The notes: generated from the sequence alone by a model not told the origin. A stretch of 64,000 nt of DNA from Zunongwangia pacifica (GCF_023499215.1 NZ_JAKHSK010000026.1:1-64000); one strand, 5' to 3'. Counted from the stretch's first letter, positions 36,709 to 46,294 are shown. Numbers and translations are program-made.

Positions 36709-38997
36709 TTGAAGAAATTAATTATTGCACTGATATTCATTGTTGGTGCACAAACATCATTTGGTCAAAATCTGAAAGGACAAATTTTAAATGAAGCAAC
36801 CTCTAAAGGTATTGCAAATGTGAATATCATCGTAACTTCAGAGGTTGTTGCTGTTTCAGGTTCTGATGGATCTTTTAGTATTGAAAATGTTGAATTTCCA
36901 GTAGTTTTAAAATTTAGCGCTATAGGTTTTGAAACACAATCCGTAAGATTCGATAAAAATCAGCCAAATTTTAAAATATACCTGAGTCCGTCTAACGAAT
37001 CCCTTTCTGAAGTACAATTAAGAAGCACGCTAATTCCAACCGAGTTACAAAAAACTCCGGCAGCAATAAGTTTATTGTCTAAAAATGATCTGGAAAGGAC
37101 GGATGCCGTAAATTTCGTTGATAATCTTAATTATGTGCCCGGTGTTTATGTAAATCAGGGTGCGCTAAATACCAACAAGATCAATATTCGTGGAATTGGG
37201 GCTAGAGCCCAATATTCCACCAATCGAATTCAGGCGTATTTCGACGGAATTCCTCTTGCCACAGCAGAAGGAGAACTTACTTTAGATGATTTCGATCAAG
37301 AATCATTAGAGCGAGTGGAAGTGATAAAAGGCCCTACCAGTAGTATCTACGGAGCAGGACTTGGCGGTGCCATTAATTTGTATTCCGCAGATCCTGAAAA
37401 AAAAGGAAATAAAGGAACGGTAAAAGTTCAGGGAGGAAGTTACGATACCTGGAAAAAGTCGGCCATAGTTTCTGTAAATGGAGAAAAATCTTCAGTATTT
37501 GCAAATTATAATCATGTGCAAAGTGATGGCTGGCGGGAGAATAGCGCTTATGATCGTAAAGCTGGCCTGGTGAATGCAAAGGTGCGGACTTCAGGAAAAA
37601 ATAGTCTGTCGTTTTTAGCCAATTTCGTCAAGCTAAAAGCCTATATCCCAAGTTCGATAAATGAGGATGATTTTTTAAACGATCCCGAAAGTGCGGCTTA
37701 CACATGGAAAGCTTCCAGAGGTTATGAAAGTTATAATCGCGGACTTTTGGGCGTAAGTTATAAGCATCATTTTTCTGAAAATTTCAGCAATCAAACCAGT
37801 GTGTTTTTAAGTTTCAGAAATGCTTATGAGCCCAGGCCATTTAATATTTTAAAAGAAGAACGTTTATCTGCCGGCGCCAGAACCAATTTTAGTCTTTCTA
37901 CAATGATTTTTGAATTGCCCTCAGCATTAAGTTTTGGAGCGCAGTATTATAATGAATGGTATGAAACCGGGACGTTCGAAAATTTATATGAGGATTTCGA
38001 CAATCGTGGTAGTGTGCGTGGAAAGCGCTTAAGTAATAACGAGCAGGATCGTCATTATGCCAATTTCTTTGCACAGTTAAATATGAACCTAACCGAACGT
38101 TTGTTGTTAGAAGCTGGTTTCAATTTAAATACTACAAGCTATAGTTTAGATGATTTTTATGCTGAAGATAATAGCGATCAAACCGGGAATTATACTTTTG
38201 ATGCCGTTTTTTCACCAAGATTAGGCTTGTCGTATGAAGTGGCTGAACGGAAAAATCTATACGCTTCTATAAGTCATGGGTTTTCTACACCAACCGTTGC
38301 CGAAACTTTAACGCCAGAAGGGCAAATAAATACCAATTTAAAAGCCGAAACCGGGTTTAATTATGAGATAGGTTTTAAGGGTAACTGGTTCAATAATCGT
38401 TTTTATACCGAAGTTTTGCTGTATAGCATTCAGGTTCGAAATTTACTGGTGGCACAACGAATTGCTGAAGATCAGTATGTAGGAATTAATGCCGGTAAAA
38501 CCAATCATAACGGAATAGAATTCTTCGGGAAATATACGTTAGATCTAACTGAAAACTGGCAAATGAGTCCGTTTGTAAATGCCACTTTTAACTTTTTTGA
38601 ATTCGATCGATTTGTAAATGAAGAAATAGATTATTCTGGCAACGAGCTACCCGGAGTTCCAAAACATACCATAAATGCCGGTATCGATTTACATACCGAT
38701 GTTGGTTTTGCTTTTAATGTATTGTATCGAAATGTAGGTGAAATTCCGTTGAACGATGACAATGCTTTGTATACTGATGCTTACAATCTGGTGAATTTAA
38801 AAGCTGGGTATACCTTCGATATTCTTAAAGATCTTCAGCTTAATGTTTATGGCGGAATAAATAATGTTTTTGATAAACAGTATGCGGCAAGCGTATTGCC
38901 AAATGCCGTTGGTTTTGGCGGAGCAGCACCCCGATATTATTATCCTGGGTATCCCAGAAATTATTTTACAGGACTGGCGGTTAATTATTCTTTTTGA
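36709..38997 (+). CDS. TonB-dependent outer-membrane receptor, YncD/PqqU-like
   Basis: The 762-residue protein starts at TTG 36709 (KKLIIALIFIVGAQTSFGQ signal; no ATG is available). It carries a carboxypeptidase-regulatory-like domain (about 22-105), a plug domain (INIRGIGARAQ, ERVEVIKGPTSSIYGAGLGGAINL) and a 22-strand-type barrel ending in Phe. The plug and the last strands (NNVFDKQYAAS ... RYYYPGYPRNY) resemble E. coli YncD (PqqU), the importer for pyrroloquinoline quinone. Position next to a PQQ enzyme supports a PQQ-uptake role. It is an inference from remembered family sequence, and an iron or vitamin receptor cannot be excluded. Confidence 0.88.
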   Translation: MKKLIIALIFIVGAQTSFGQNLKGQILNEATSKGIANVNIIVTSEVVAVSGSDGSFSIENVEFPVVLKFSAIGFETQSVRFDKNQPNFKIYLSPSNESLSEVQLRSTLIPTELQKTPAAISLLSKNDLERTDAVNFVDNLNYVPGVYVNQGALNTNKINIRGIGARAQYSTNRIQAYFDGIPLATAEGELTLDDFDQESLERVEVIKGPTSSIYGAGLGGAINLYSADPEKKGNKGTVKVQGGSYDTWKKSAIVSVNGEKSSVFANYNHVQSDGWRENSAYDRKAGLVNAKVRTSGKNSLSFLANFVKLKAYIPSSINEDDFLNDPESAAYTWKASRGYESYNRGLLGVSYKHHFSENFSNQTSVFLSFRNAYEPRPFNILKEERLSAGARTNFSLSTMIFELPSALSFGAQYYNEWYETGTFENLYEDFDNRGSVRGKRLSNNEQDRHYANFFAQLNMNLTERLLLEAGFNLNTTSYSLDDFYAEDNSDQTGNYTFDAVFSPRLGLSYEVAERKNLYASISHGFSTPTVAETLTPEGQINTNLKAETGFNYEIGFKGNWFNNRFYTEVLLYSIQVRNLLVAQRIAEDQYVGINAGKTNHNGIEFFGKYTLDLTENWQMSPFVNATFNFFEFDRFVNEEIDYSGNELPGVPKHTINAGIDLHTDVGFAFNVLYRNVGEIPLNDDNALYTDAYNLVNLKAGYTFDILKDLQLNVYGGINNVFDKQYAASVLPNAVGFGGAAPRYYYPGYPRNYFTGLAVNYSF

Positions 38998-39124
38998 GTA
39001 CGCTTTGAGCAGTTTTTAAAGACACACTCTGAAAGGAATTAAATTTGGTATCGAATGAAGTGAGCTGAATTCTGTAAATTAAATTGTTCAGAAGATTTTC
39101 GAAAACTACTTCAGTCCTTCCTAC

Positions 39125-39144
39125 CTAAAGTTTTAAAACTTTAG
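39125..39144. repeat. Perfect 20-base palindrome
   Basis: ctaaagtttt followed by its exact reverse complement lies just after the coaD stop and after the TonB gene. It may help end transcription, but there is no long T tract. Confidence 0.5.
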
Positions 39145-39152
39145 TTCACTAT

Positions 39153-39605
39153 TTATTTTCTAACTTCATCTGGCACCATAAATTCATATTTCCCGCCATG
39201 CTGCATAACGTCCCTCACCACGGTCGAAGAAATATGTTCTAAGCCAGAAGAAGCGATAAGAAAAACGGTTTCAATTTCTTCCATTTTATAATTAGTTTGT
39301 CCAATAGCTTTTTCAAACTCAAGGTCGATCCCGTTCCTTAATCCGCGAAGTAGAAATTTAGCCTCTATCTCTTTACAAAAATCAACGGTTAGTCCGCTGT
39401 AGGTGGTTACCTTAATTTTAGGTTCGTTTTTAAAGGTGTTTTCGAGAAATTCAAGTCGCTTTTCTAAAGAAAATAGATACTTTTTACTGCTATTGGTACC
39501 AATAGCCAGAATAATTTCATCAAAAAGCGGAAGGCCTCTTTCAATAATATCCACATGCCCTAAAGTGATGGGGTCGAATGATCCCGGGAATACTGCTCTT
39601 CTCAT
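39153..39605 (-). CDS. coaD: Phosphopantetheine adenylyltransferase
   Basis: CoaD makes dephospho-CoA. The 150-residue protein has the nucleotidyltransferase motif GSFDPITLGHVDII at the start, RGLRNGIDLEFEKAIGQTNYKM and the C-terminal ISSTVVRDV. Length is typical. It is a single gene, convergent with the TonB receptor. Confidence 0.96.
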   Translation of the reverse strand: MRRAVFPGSFDPITLGHVDIIERGLPLFDEIILAIGTNSSKKYLFSLEKRLEFLENTFKNEPKIKVTTYSGLTVDFCKEIEAKFLLRGLRNGIDLEFEKAIGQTNYKMEEIETVFLIASSGLEHISSTVVRDVMQHGGKYEFMVPDEVRK

Positions 39606-39728
39606 ATAAAATCGATTAACGATACTAAGGTCTTATAAAAAAAGAAGGAAACAAAATTCAAGTTAATGTTATATGTGTAAACGTTATTTTTTATATTTGA
39701 AAAATATCATATAAAATCATCATTCATT

Positions 39729-40517
39729 ATGAGAAAGGTTTTTACTTTAACCATTATTTTTTTTATTATAAGTAGTTCTTATGCACAGCAACAATTGACA
39801 AACAATTCAATTCTGGAGTTAATGGATTTAGGCTTTGGAAAGGAAGTGATATTATCCAAAATAAATGCTTCAGAAGTAGCTTTTGACACTTCTATAGCGG
39901 CATTGAAAAAACTGAAAGAAAAAGGTGTTCCTTCAGAAGTTTTAGCTGCGATGATCGATAGTGACAATGAAACAGCTGAAGTTGGAGTGTTTTTTAAAGA
40001 AGATGGAAAACTTATTAAGATTTTGCCTTCTATTTTTTCTGGGAATAGAACCAGTACGTTAGGATCTTCATTAAGCTTAGGTATTGCACCAGCAAAGAAA
40101 AAATCTTATGTTAATAACTCCGTCTCGGATAATCATATACATCAAAATAAACCAGAATTTATTTTCCAATTTGATGCTGAAGATCAAAATGATTTAAATC
40201 AAGTTAACTGGTGGTTTAAAACGGCATCTTCACCTAATGAATTTGTATTAACGCAGTTGAAACAAAAAAAGAACAGAAGAGAATTAGTAGTCGCTAAAGC
40301 AAGAGAAATAACAGGAACCAGCCAAACCGGAATCGATGATAAAGATACCATAGATTTTGAAATCGAGGACTTAGGGAAAGGGCGTTATAAAGTAACTCCT
40401 AAATACGCCCTCGAGCCTGGAGAGTATTGTTTCTTTTATCAAGGTAATATGTTAGCAAAAGGCTATACCAATACATCTATTTTCGATTTTTCAGTAATCA
40501 ATTTGTTCAGGCAATAA
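39729..40517 (+). CDS. Secreted protein of unknown function
   Basis: The 262-residue protein has a signal peptide (1-19, SSYAQQ). A helical segment of about 50 residues follows (ELMDLGFGKEVILSKINASEVAFDTSIAALKKLKEKGVPSEVL), then a beta-rich domain with WWFKTASSPNEF and YKVTPKYALEPGEYCFFYQG. The helical repeat resembles short motifs in many flavobacterial secreted proteins, but I cannot name the family. A TATATTTG -7-like box lies at 39692-39699. The next gene starts 5 nt later. Confidence 0.72.
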   Translation: MRKVFTLTIIFFIISSSYAQQQLTNNSILELMDLGFGKEVILSKINASEVAFDTSIAALKKLKEKGVPSEVLAAMIDSDNETAEVGVFFKEDGKLIKILPSIFSGNRTSTLGSSLSLGIAPAKKKSYVNNSVSDNHIHQNKPEFIFQFDAEDQNDLNQVNWWFKTASSPNEFVLTQLKQKKNRRELVVAKAREITGTSQTGIDDKDTIDFEIEDLGKGRYKVTPKYALEPGEYCFFYQGNMLAKGYTNTSIFDFSVINLFRQ

Positions 40518-40522
40518 AGTAG

Positions 40523-41089
40523 ATGAAAAAAGTCATCGTATTATTTTTATTCCTGGTTTTAGGGAATTCAAATATAAAAGCACAAAATTATTCAGTAGAA
40601 AAATCTTTATATGGTGTTCAAACCGGTGTTTTAGGAGTTTGGGGATATAATGAGTTACGATTGGCTGATGAGTTTTCATTCAGAACAGAATTAGGTCTTG
40701 ATGGTGCCTTATGGGCCAATTCTTTTTTTTCTGATGGAGATGTACACTATCTTTTGGCTCCGGTAATCACTTTAGAACCCCGATGGTATTATAATCTTAA
40801 TAAACGTGCCGATAGAGGTAGAAAAACCTGGAATAATGCGGCTAATTTTTTAAGTTTAGACGTTAGCTTGCATCCAGATTTATTTGTTATCTCAGATCGA
40901 GATCATGTAGGTGTACCTAACCAAATTTCATTTATTACAAAATGGGGGATTAAAAGAAATATCGGTAAACACTTTGGTTACGAATTTGGTATTGGGTTTG
41001 GCTATGGCAGTTATTTTAATGAAAAAGGTTACTACGATAGCGACGGTACCGTAGTAAGTCTGGATCTTAAAATTGGCTATAACTTTTAA
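40523..41089 (+). CDS. Putative outer-membrane beta-barrel protein
   Basis: The 188-residue protein has a signal peptide (1-20, NIKAQN) and alternating aromatic/polar strands ending in LDLKIGYNF. The C-terminal Phe is typical of outer-membrane barrels. EPRWYYNLNKRADRGRKT is a recurring motif in small flavobacterial barrel proteins. It is probably an 8-strand barrel co-expressed with the preceding secreted protein. Function is unknown. Confidence 0.75.
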   Translation: MKKVIVLFLFLVLGNSNIKAQNYSVEKSLYGVQTGVLGVWGYNELRLADEFSFRTELGLDGALWANSFFSDGDVHYLLAPVITLEPRWYYNLNKRADRGRKTWNNAANFLSLDVSLHPDLFVISDRDHVGVPNQISFITKWGIKRNIGKHFGYEFGIGFGYGSYFNEKGYYDSDGTVVSLDLKIGYNF

Positions 41090-41093
41090 TTAT

Positions 41094-42068
41094 TTAAGCT
41101 ATAGCCGTTTCAATGGCGCTGCCATACAAATCTTGCAAACTAATTCCTGCTTTTGCCGCCTGCTGAGGTAAAATACTGGCCCTGCTTAATCCGGGTGTGG
41201 TATTCATCTCAATAAAATGAGGTTCGCCGTTGTGAAAAATAAATTCAGATCTCGAAAAACCCTTCATTTTTAATTTTTTGTAGATCAGTTTAGCGATTTC
41301 CTGAACCTTTTTGGTGTCTTCTTCTGAAATTCGGGCCGGAGTTATTTCCTGGGATTTACCAAGATATTTAGCCTCATAGTCGAAAAACTCATTTTCAGAA
41401 ACTATTTCGGTTACCGGGAGCGCAAGTAATTCACCATTATAAGTGATTACACCTACAGAAACTTCGGTGCCATCAAGAAAAGATTCAATGATCGCTTCAT
41501 CGTCTTCCTGAAATGCATTTTGTGCAGCGCGGTATAATTCATTTTTTTTCTTCACTTTGGTGATTCCGAAACTGCTTCCGGCACGGTTTGCTTTTACAAA
41601 ACAAGGTAAACCTACTTTCTCGATAATTTCATCTGGATTAATTTCATCTTCTTTATTGAGAAAATAGTTTTTGGCGCTTTTAATTCCGTAAGGTTTCAGT
41701 ACACTTATTAAATCTCTTTTATTAAAAGTTAATGCCGACTGGTAATGATCGGCTGCCGTTTGTGGGATATTCAGCAATTCTAAATAAGCCTGTAATAATC
41801 CATTTTCGCCGGGTGTGCCATGAATGGTATTAAAAACACAGTCAAATTGTATAATTTCAGTACCGATTTTTACTGTGAAATCACTTTTATTAATGGGATA
41901 AGGGGTATTGTCTTCCGCAACTACAAACCATTCGTTTTGTAAAATATGTACGCGATAGGGCTCGTATTTATCACGATCCAGGTTTTCGTAAACCATGTTT
42001 CCACTATTAATAGAAATGCGGTATTCACTTGAAAAACCGCCCATTGCGATGGCAATTTTTTTCTTCAT
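41094..42068 (-). CDS. ddl: D-alanine--D-alanine ligase
   Basis: Ddl makes the D-Ala-D-Ala dipeptide for peptidoglycan. From ATG 42068 (MKKKIAIAMGGFSSEYRIS) the protein is 324 residues. The frame extends to 42194, but the extra part is not Ddl-like and spans the promoter. ATP-grasp motifs GLPCFVKANRAGSSFGITKV and HFIEMNTTPGLS are present. The divergent PASTA gene and then rluD follow, the usual Bacteroidota neighbourhood. Confidence 0.95.
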   Translation of the reverse strand: MKKKIAIAMGGFSSEYRISINSGNMVYENLDRDKYEPYRVHILQNEWFVVAEDNTPYPINKSDFTVKIGTEIIQFDCVFNTIHGTPGENGLLQAYLELLNIPQTAADHYQSALTFNKRDLISVLKPYGIKSAKNYFLNKEDEINPDEIIEKVGLPCFVKANRAGSSFGITKVKKKNELYRAAQNAFQEDDEAIIESFLDGTEVSVGVITYNGELLALPVTEIVSENEFFDYEAKYLGKSQEITPARISEEDTKKVQEIAKLIYKKLKMKGFSRSEFIFHNGEPHFIEMNTTPGLSRASILPQQAAKAGISLQDLYGSAIETAIA

Positions 42069-42100
42069 ATTCAATATATAAGATGATGTAGCGTTTAAAA

Positions 42101-42132
42101 CAAAAATATCACGAAAAAAGGGTGTCACCAAA
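42101..42132 (-). promoter_or_regulatory. Promoter of ddl
   Basis: On the minus strand TTTG (42129-42132), a 20-base spacer and TATTTTTG (42101-42108) match the Bacteroidota -33/-7 pattern. The box ends 32 bases before the ddl ATG. Confidence 0.6.
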
Positions 42133-42147
42133 ACCAAGGTGTTTTTA

Positions 42148-42155
42148 TATCTTTG
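42148..42155 (+). promoter_or_regulatory. Possible -7 box for the PASTA-rluD unit
   Basis: TATCTTTG fits TAnnTTTG exactly and lies 19 bases before ATG 42175, supporting that start over the upstream in-frame ATG at 42139. No TTG at the -33 position. Confidence 0.45.
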
Positions 42156-42174
42156 CTTTTTATTTTGTAAATAT

Positions 42175-42792
42175 ATGGGATTGTTCAGATTCATTTTCAG
42201 TAAAACATTTTTAATTCAGCTGGTGCTGGCGATTATTGTTGTTGTTGTTTTAGGTTATGCTGCCATGCAGTGGTTAGATTATACGACCAACCAGGGAGAG
42301 CGTATAGAAGTTCCAAATCTTGCCGAATTGTCCTTAAGCGAAGTAGAAACGATGTTGAAGGAAAAAGACCTGAGGTACGAGATTTTGGATTCTGCTAACT
42401 TTAACCCAGATTACCCAAGGTTTTCAGTGATCGAGCAGGTGCCTAAAGCAGGAAAGTTTGTAAAAGAAAATAGAAAAATATACCTCACTTTAAATCCTTC
42501 GGGTTATCGTAAAGTATTAATTCCAGATCTTATTCGTCGTACCCGTAGACAGGCAGAACCTACGTTAAAATCTTTAGGGTTTGAAATAGGGGAGATTACC
42601 TACAAACCAGATATTGCCGAAGATGCCGTATTAGAACTTCGCCATAATGGAGAACTAATAGAGCCGGGAGACGAATTAATGAAAACGTCTAAAATCGATA
42701 TGGTGTTGGGTGATGGCTCTGGAAGTTATAGTCGCCCTGTACAAGATAGTATTGAGACTGAAGAAACGAACGAAGACCAATTTGATTTTTAA
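42175..42792 (+). CDS. PASTA-domain membrane protein
   Basis: From ATG 42175 the protein is 205 residues: one N-terminal membrane helix (about 10-35, LIQLVLAIIVVVVLGYAAM), then two to three PASTA repeats (VPNLAELSLSEVETMLKEKDLRYEILDS and the IPDLIRRTRRQAEPTLKSLGFE unit). PASTA domains bind peptidoglycan or its precursors. There is no kinase domain, unlike PknB-type proteins. The location between ddl and rluD is conserved in the phylum. Confidence 0.9.
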   Translation: MGLFRFIFSKTFLIQLVLAIIVVVVLGYAAMQWLDYTTNQGERIEVPNLAELSLSEVETMLKEKDLRYEILDSANFNPDYPRFSVIEQVPKAGKFVKENRKIYLTLNPSGYRKVLIPDLIRRTRRQAEPTLKSLGFEIGEITYKPDIAEDAVLELRHNGELIEPGDELMKTSKIDMVLGDGSGSYSRPVQDSIETEETNEDQFDF

Positions 42793-43850
42793 TGAGCGAA
42801 CATCCCGAAGAAAATAACGAGCTGGAAGACCAGAACGACGAAACGCTTTACGAGCACCATAAATTTATTGCCGAAAAAGGTCAAAATCCATTACGTGTCG
42901 ATAAATATTTGATGAATTATATCGAGAAAGCAACTCGTAATAAAATTCAGAAAGCGGCAAAAGATGGGAACATTTATGTGAACGATGTTCCGGTAAAACA
43001 AAACTATAAGGTAAAAGCCGGTGATGTGGTGCAGGTGATGTTTGAGCATCCGCCGTATGAATTTTTACTTACGCCAGAGAATATTCCTTTAGATATTGTT
43101 TACGAAGATGATACCGTTCTTGTTGTGAACAAACCGGCGGGAATGGTGGTGCACCCGGGACATGGGAATTACAGCGGAACCTTAATTAATGCCCTGGTGT
43201 ATCATTTTGAAAATCTACCTAATAATAGTAGTGATCGCCCTGGTTTGGTACATCGAATAGATAAAGATACCAGCGGACTTTTAGTGATCGCGAAAACCGA
43301 GCATGCCATGGCGCATCTCTCCAAACAGTTTTTCGATAAAACCAGTGAACGCGAATATGTAGCTATAGTTTGGGGAAATGTAGAGGAAGACGAAGGCACC
43401 GTAGAAGGTAATATTGGTAGGCATCCAAAAAACCGACTTCAGAACACCGTTTATGAAGGGGATGATGCTGAAAAAGGTAAACCGGCTGTAACCCATTTTA
43501 AGGTATTAGAACGTTTCGGCTATGTCACAATGGTGGCATGTAAGCTGGAAACCGGTAGAACGCATCAGATTCGTGTGCATATGAAACACATTGGGCATAC
43601 CCTTTTTAATGATGAGCGATATGGTGGGGAACGAATTTTAAAAGGAACGACCTTTACCAAATACAAGCAGTTTGTAGAAAATTGTTTTAAGATTTTACCT
43701 AGACAGGCACTTCATGCGAAGACTTTAGGCTTTACCCATCCAAAAACAGGAGAGTGGATGAGTTTTAATTCAGATTTGCCAGAAGATATGATTGGCGCTA
43801 TCGAGAAATGGCGCAACTACGCTAAAAATCAAAAAGAAATGCTGGAGTAG
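42792..43850 (+). CDS. rluD: 23S rRNA pseudouridine synthase, RluD type
   Basis: The 352-residue protein has an N-terminal S4 RNA-binding domain (DKYLMNYIEKATRNKIQKAAKDGNI) and the RluA/RluD catalytic domain with Asp in HRIDKDTSGLLVIAKT. It likely makes the pseudouridines of 23S helix 69 (positions 1911/1915/1917 in E. coli numbering). The ATG overlaps the PASTA stop by one base (TAATG). Confidence 0.9.
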   Translation: MSEHPEENNELEDQNDETLYEHHKFIAEKGQNPLRVDKYLMNYIEKATRNKIQKAAKDGNIYVNDVPVKQNYKVKAGDVVQVMFEHPPYEFLLTPENIPLDIVYEDDTVLVVNKPAGMVVHPGHGNYSGTLINALVYHFENLPNNSSDRPGLVHRIDKDTSGLLVIAKTEHAMAHLSKQFFDKTSEREYVAIVWGNVEEDEGTVEGNIGRHPKNRLQNTVYEGDDAEKGKPAVTHFKVLERFGYVTMVACKLETGRTHQIRVHMKHIGHTLFNDERYGGERILKGTTFTKYKQFVENCFKILPRQALHAKTLGFTHPKTGEWMSFNSDLPEDMIGAIEKWRNYAKNQKEMLE

Positions 43851-44199
43851 TTTAGCGTAATTCGATATAATATAAGACCTTTTTATTGCTGTATAAATAA
43901 GTAATTAAAGGTGTTTTTTATTTTCGGAAAGCGAAGTCTTATCTTTACTTTATAAACGGAAAATGTTCGAAGTTTGATTTGAAATTATATCATAAAATAG
44001 TTCAGTTTTATGACTTCTTTTTCTGAATAATTTGATGTCGTCACCCTGAACTTGTCCTCGATAGCTATCGGGACAGGGTCTCATCTTCATGATTTTTTAA
44101 TTTACTATGAGATTCCGGATCAATTCCGATAGCTATCGGAACGGAATGACGAAAATATCAATTATTAAAAACTACGGATAATTAAAAAAAGAAAAGAAA
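43851..44199. other. Non-coding gap between rluD and yaaA
   Basis: About 350 bases. It holds the 115-bp palindromic element at 44038-44152 and otherwise AT-rich sequence without any gene that I can support. Confidence 0.7.
44038..44152. repeat. Palindromic intergenic element, full copy 1
   Basis: 115 bp with terminal TCGTCA ... TGACGA. Inside are two cgatagctatcgg palindromes in the arms, with gggtctcat and tatgagatt near the middle that are themselves inverted. The layout is two hairpins head to head, as in BIME/REP pairs. Confidence 0.8.
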
Positions 44200-44961
44200 A
44201 TGAAAATAGTTGTTTCACCGGCAAAAAGCCTGGATTACGAATCAAAATTGCCTACCACGCGAGGAACGCAACCAGCTTTCCTGGAAACCACCGCAAAACT
44301 GAATCGAAAATTGGCCAGAATGACCAAAAAAGAGATTTCAGAATTAATGGATATTAGCGATAAGCTGGCCGATTTAAATTATACGCGATATCAGGAATTC
44401 GAAGAAGATCATACTAAAAAGAATTCACGTCCCGCTATGTATGCTTTTAATGGTGATGTTTATAATGGGCTGGATGCCTATACGCTTCCCGAAGAAAAAT
44501 TAGATGATATCCAGAACACCCTGCGAATTCTATCCGGTTTATACGGAATTTTAAGGCCACTCGATTTCATTCAGCCCTACCGTTTAGAAATGGGCACTAA
44601 AATAGGAATTGAGAGCACAGATACACTTTATGAAGTGTGGAAAGAAAAAGTGACCAATTATTTGAATTCCGAATTAAAAGATGATGAGCTGTTTGTGAAT
44701 CTTGCCAGCAACGAATATTTTAAAGCAGTAGACACTAAAAATTTAAAAACCCCGGTGATTTCTCCTGTTTTTAAAGATTATAAAAACGGAAAATTAAAGA
44801 TCATCAGTTTTTATGCAAAGAAAGCTCGTGGTGCTATGGTGCGTTATATTATAGATTCTTCTGCTAAAACTCTAGAGGATATCAAAGGCTTTGATTACGA
44901 AGATTATAAATTTAGCGAAGAGCATACCGAAAAAGAAAACGAACCGGTGTTTATTCGATAA
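44200..44961 (+). CDS. yaaA: Peroxide-stress protein YaaA
   Basis: The 253-residue protein is a DUF328/UPF0246 member: starts [18 protein letters not shown] and has [39 protein letters not shown] and [13 protein letters not shown]. coli YaaA lowers free iron under H2O2 and has a DNA-binding helix-hairpin-helix. The rare function is inferred from family only. A hypothetical gene follows 7 nt downstream. Confidence 0.93.
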   Translation: MKIVVSPAKSLDYESKLPTTRGTQPAFLETTAKLNRKLARMTKKEISELMDISDKLADLNYTRYQEFEEDHTKKNSRPAMYAFNGDVYNGLDAYTLPEEKLDDIQNTLRILSGLYGILRPLDFIQPYRLEMGTKIGIESTDTLYEVWKEKVTNYLNSELKDDELFVNLASNEYFKAVDTKNLKTPVISPVFKDYKNGKLKIISFYAKKARGAMVRYIIDSSAKTLEDIKGFDYEDYKFSEEHTEKENEPVFIR

Positions 44962-44968
44962 TAATAGT

Positions 44969-45523
44969 ATGAAGCAAAGATATTATTTTATATTCATTGT
45001 TATATTTTTTTCTATTGGATGGAAAGAAACCAATCAGGTTAGAAAACAGAATTTGACCGATTATTCGCTGAAAAAGATAGAGAACTTAGGTAAATTACAA
45101 GAAGATACTTCTGCAATAGATACTCTTATAAATGATGATTTCGTACATTCCTGCATTAAGGGGATGTTTGTCAAAGCCAGAGATAAATCGTTTCGAAAAG
45201 TTATGATTTTTGTTGAAAATAAACACAATAAAGATATTACAGATACTGTAATAAATCTTAGTTTCAAACTTGATGAGATTGTAATATATAGCTCGAAAAA
45301 TAATAAAATTTTGAGATCTGCTAGAATCAAAAATGATGGTTCTGAATTGAATAATATTAGAATTGGAATGAAATTATCAAATTTTAAAGATATTCTAGGT
45401 GAAGACATTTCTAACCAAATAGAATTATTAACGGTGAGCAATTTAGAACAAACTAATAGGTTCGATTTTCAGTTTAGGAACAAAATTCTTGCTGAAATAA
45501 ATTACGATGGATACTTAGATTAA
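44969..45523 (+). CDS. Hypothetical protein with N-terminal membrane or signal segment
   Basis: From ATG 44969 the protein is 184 residues with a short hydrophobic N-terminus (YYFIFIVIFFSIGW, about 4-17) and no clear lipobox. A mixed alpha/beta body follows, with DDFVHSCIKGMFVK and IRIGMKLSNFKDILGED. The IGMKLSDFKKILG-type phrase recurs in small flavobacterial periplasmic proteins. I cannot assign a function. It is noticeably more AT-rich than yaaA, to which it is linked by 7 nt. Confidence 0.65.
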   Translation: MKQRYYFIFIVIFFSIGWKETNQVRKQNLTDYSLKKIENLGKLQEDTSAIDTLINDDFVHSCIKGMFVKARDKSFRKVMIFVENKHNKDITDTVINLSFKLDEIVIYSSKNNKILRSARIKNDGSELNNIRIGMKLSNFKDILGEDISNQIELLTVSNLEQTNRFDFQFRNKILAEINYDGYLD

Positions 45524-45617
45524 GATTTTTACAATCACTTACTAAAACTTAATATTAGCTAAAATTAGCTTTATTTCTACGGAAGTATTTTCGTAGAAAA
45601 TTCCAAAAACAACAACA

Positions 45618-46283
45618 ATGGCTGAAATAAAAGCAGCAATTTTCGATTTCGACGGTACATTAGTAGATTCAGAACATTATCATTATAACTCGTGGGTAGA
45701 AGTTTTAAAAGATTATGGTGCCGAACTGGATTACGATTTTTATATAAAAACTTACGCCGGTACGCCTTCTCCCATCAATGCAAAAGCAATAATAGAACAA
45801 TTTGATTTGCCGATTTCAAGGGAAGACTTAACCTATAAGCGTGAGCGAATGGCCGAGAAACTGGTAAAAGAATCGGAAGTAGAATTTATGCCTTATGCCA
45901 TAGAAACTTTAGATCTCTTTAAAGAAAAAGGCATTCCTATTTATCTGGTTACCGGTAGTCCACGTAATAATGTTGAGTTTCTTTTAGAGAAAACAGGGAT
46001 CGTAAAATATTTTGAATTTGAGATTACCAGAACCGATGTAAAAAACAGCAAGCCCGATCCCGAAAGTTATTTAACTGCTATCGAAAAGATCGATTTGCCA
46101 AAAGAAAATATGATCGTTTTTGAAGATACCAGAACAGGCGTAGCTTCAGCGAAAGCTGCCGGATTAGAATGTTTGGCGATTCAGGGGAATCCTAATTTAA
46201 TAGAGAATGTAAAAGCTGCCGATCAAATTTTTAAGGATCTTCAGGAAGCCACACAATACTTAGAAAAAGAAGGCAGAATTTAA
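45618..46283 (+). CDS. HAD-superfamily phosphatase (beta-phosphoglucomutase-like)
   Basis: The 221-residue protein has the HAD motif DFDGTLVDSEHYHY at the start, the cap domain (about 15-85), VTGSPRNN, KPDPESYLTAI and VFEDTRTGVASAKAAG. It belongs to the HAD-IA subgroup of sugar-phosphate phosphatases or mutases. Substrate cannot be set from sequence. It is 11 nt before the uracil-DNA-glycosylase-like gene. Confidence 0.88.
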   Translation: MAEIKAAIFDFDGTLVDSEHYHYNSWVEVLKDYGAELDYDFYIKTYAGTPSPINAKAIIEQFDLPISREDLTYKRERMAEKLVKESEVEFMPYAIETLDLFKEKGIPIYLVTGSPRNNVEFLLEKTGIVKYFEFEITRTDVKNSKPDPESYLTAIEKIDLPKENMIVFEDTRTGVASAKAAGLECLAIQGNPNLIENVKAADQIFKDLQEATQYLEKEGRI

Positions 46284-46294
46284 ACAATATCGAT

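Noticed and set aside
42069-42194. Upstream extension of ddl
   Set aside because: Covers a clear -33/-7 promoter and is not Ddl-like.
44891-44968. Upstream extension of the 44969 hypothetical gene into yaaA
   Set aside because: The earlier start lies inside yaaA in another frame; the ATG at 44969 directly precedes a hydrophobic signal-like segment.
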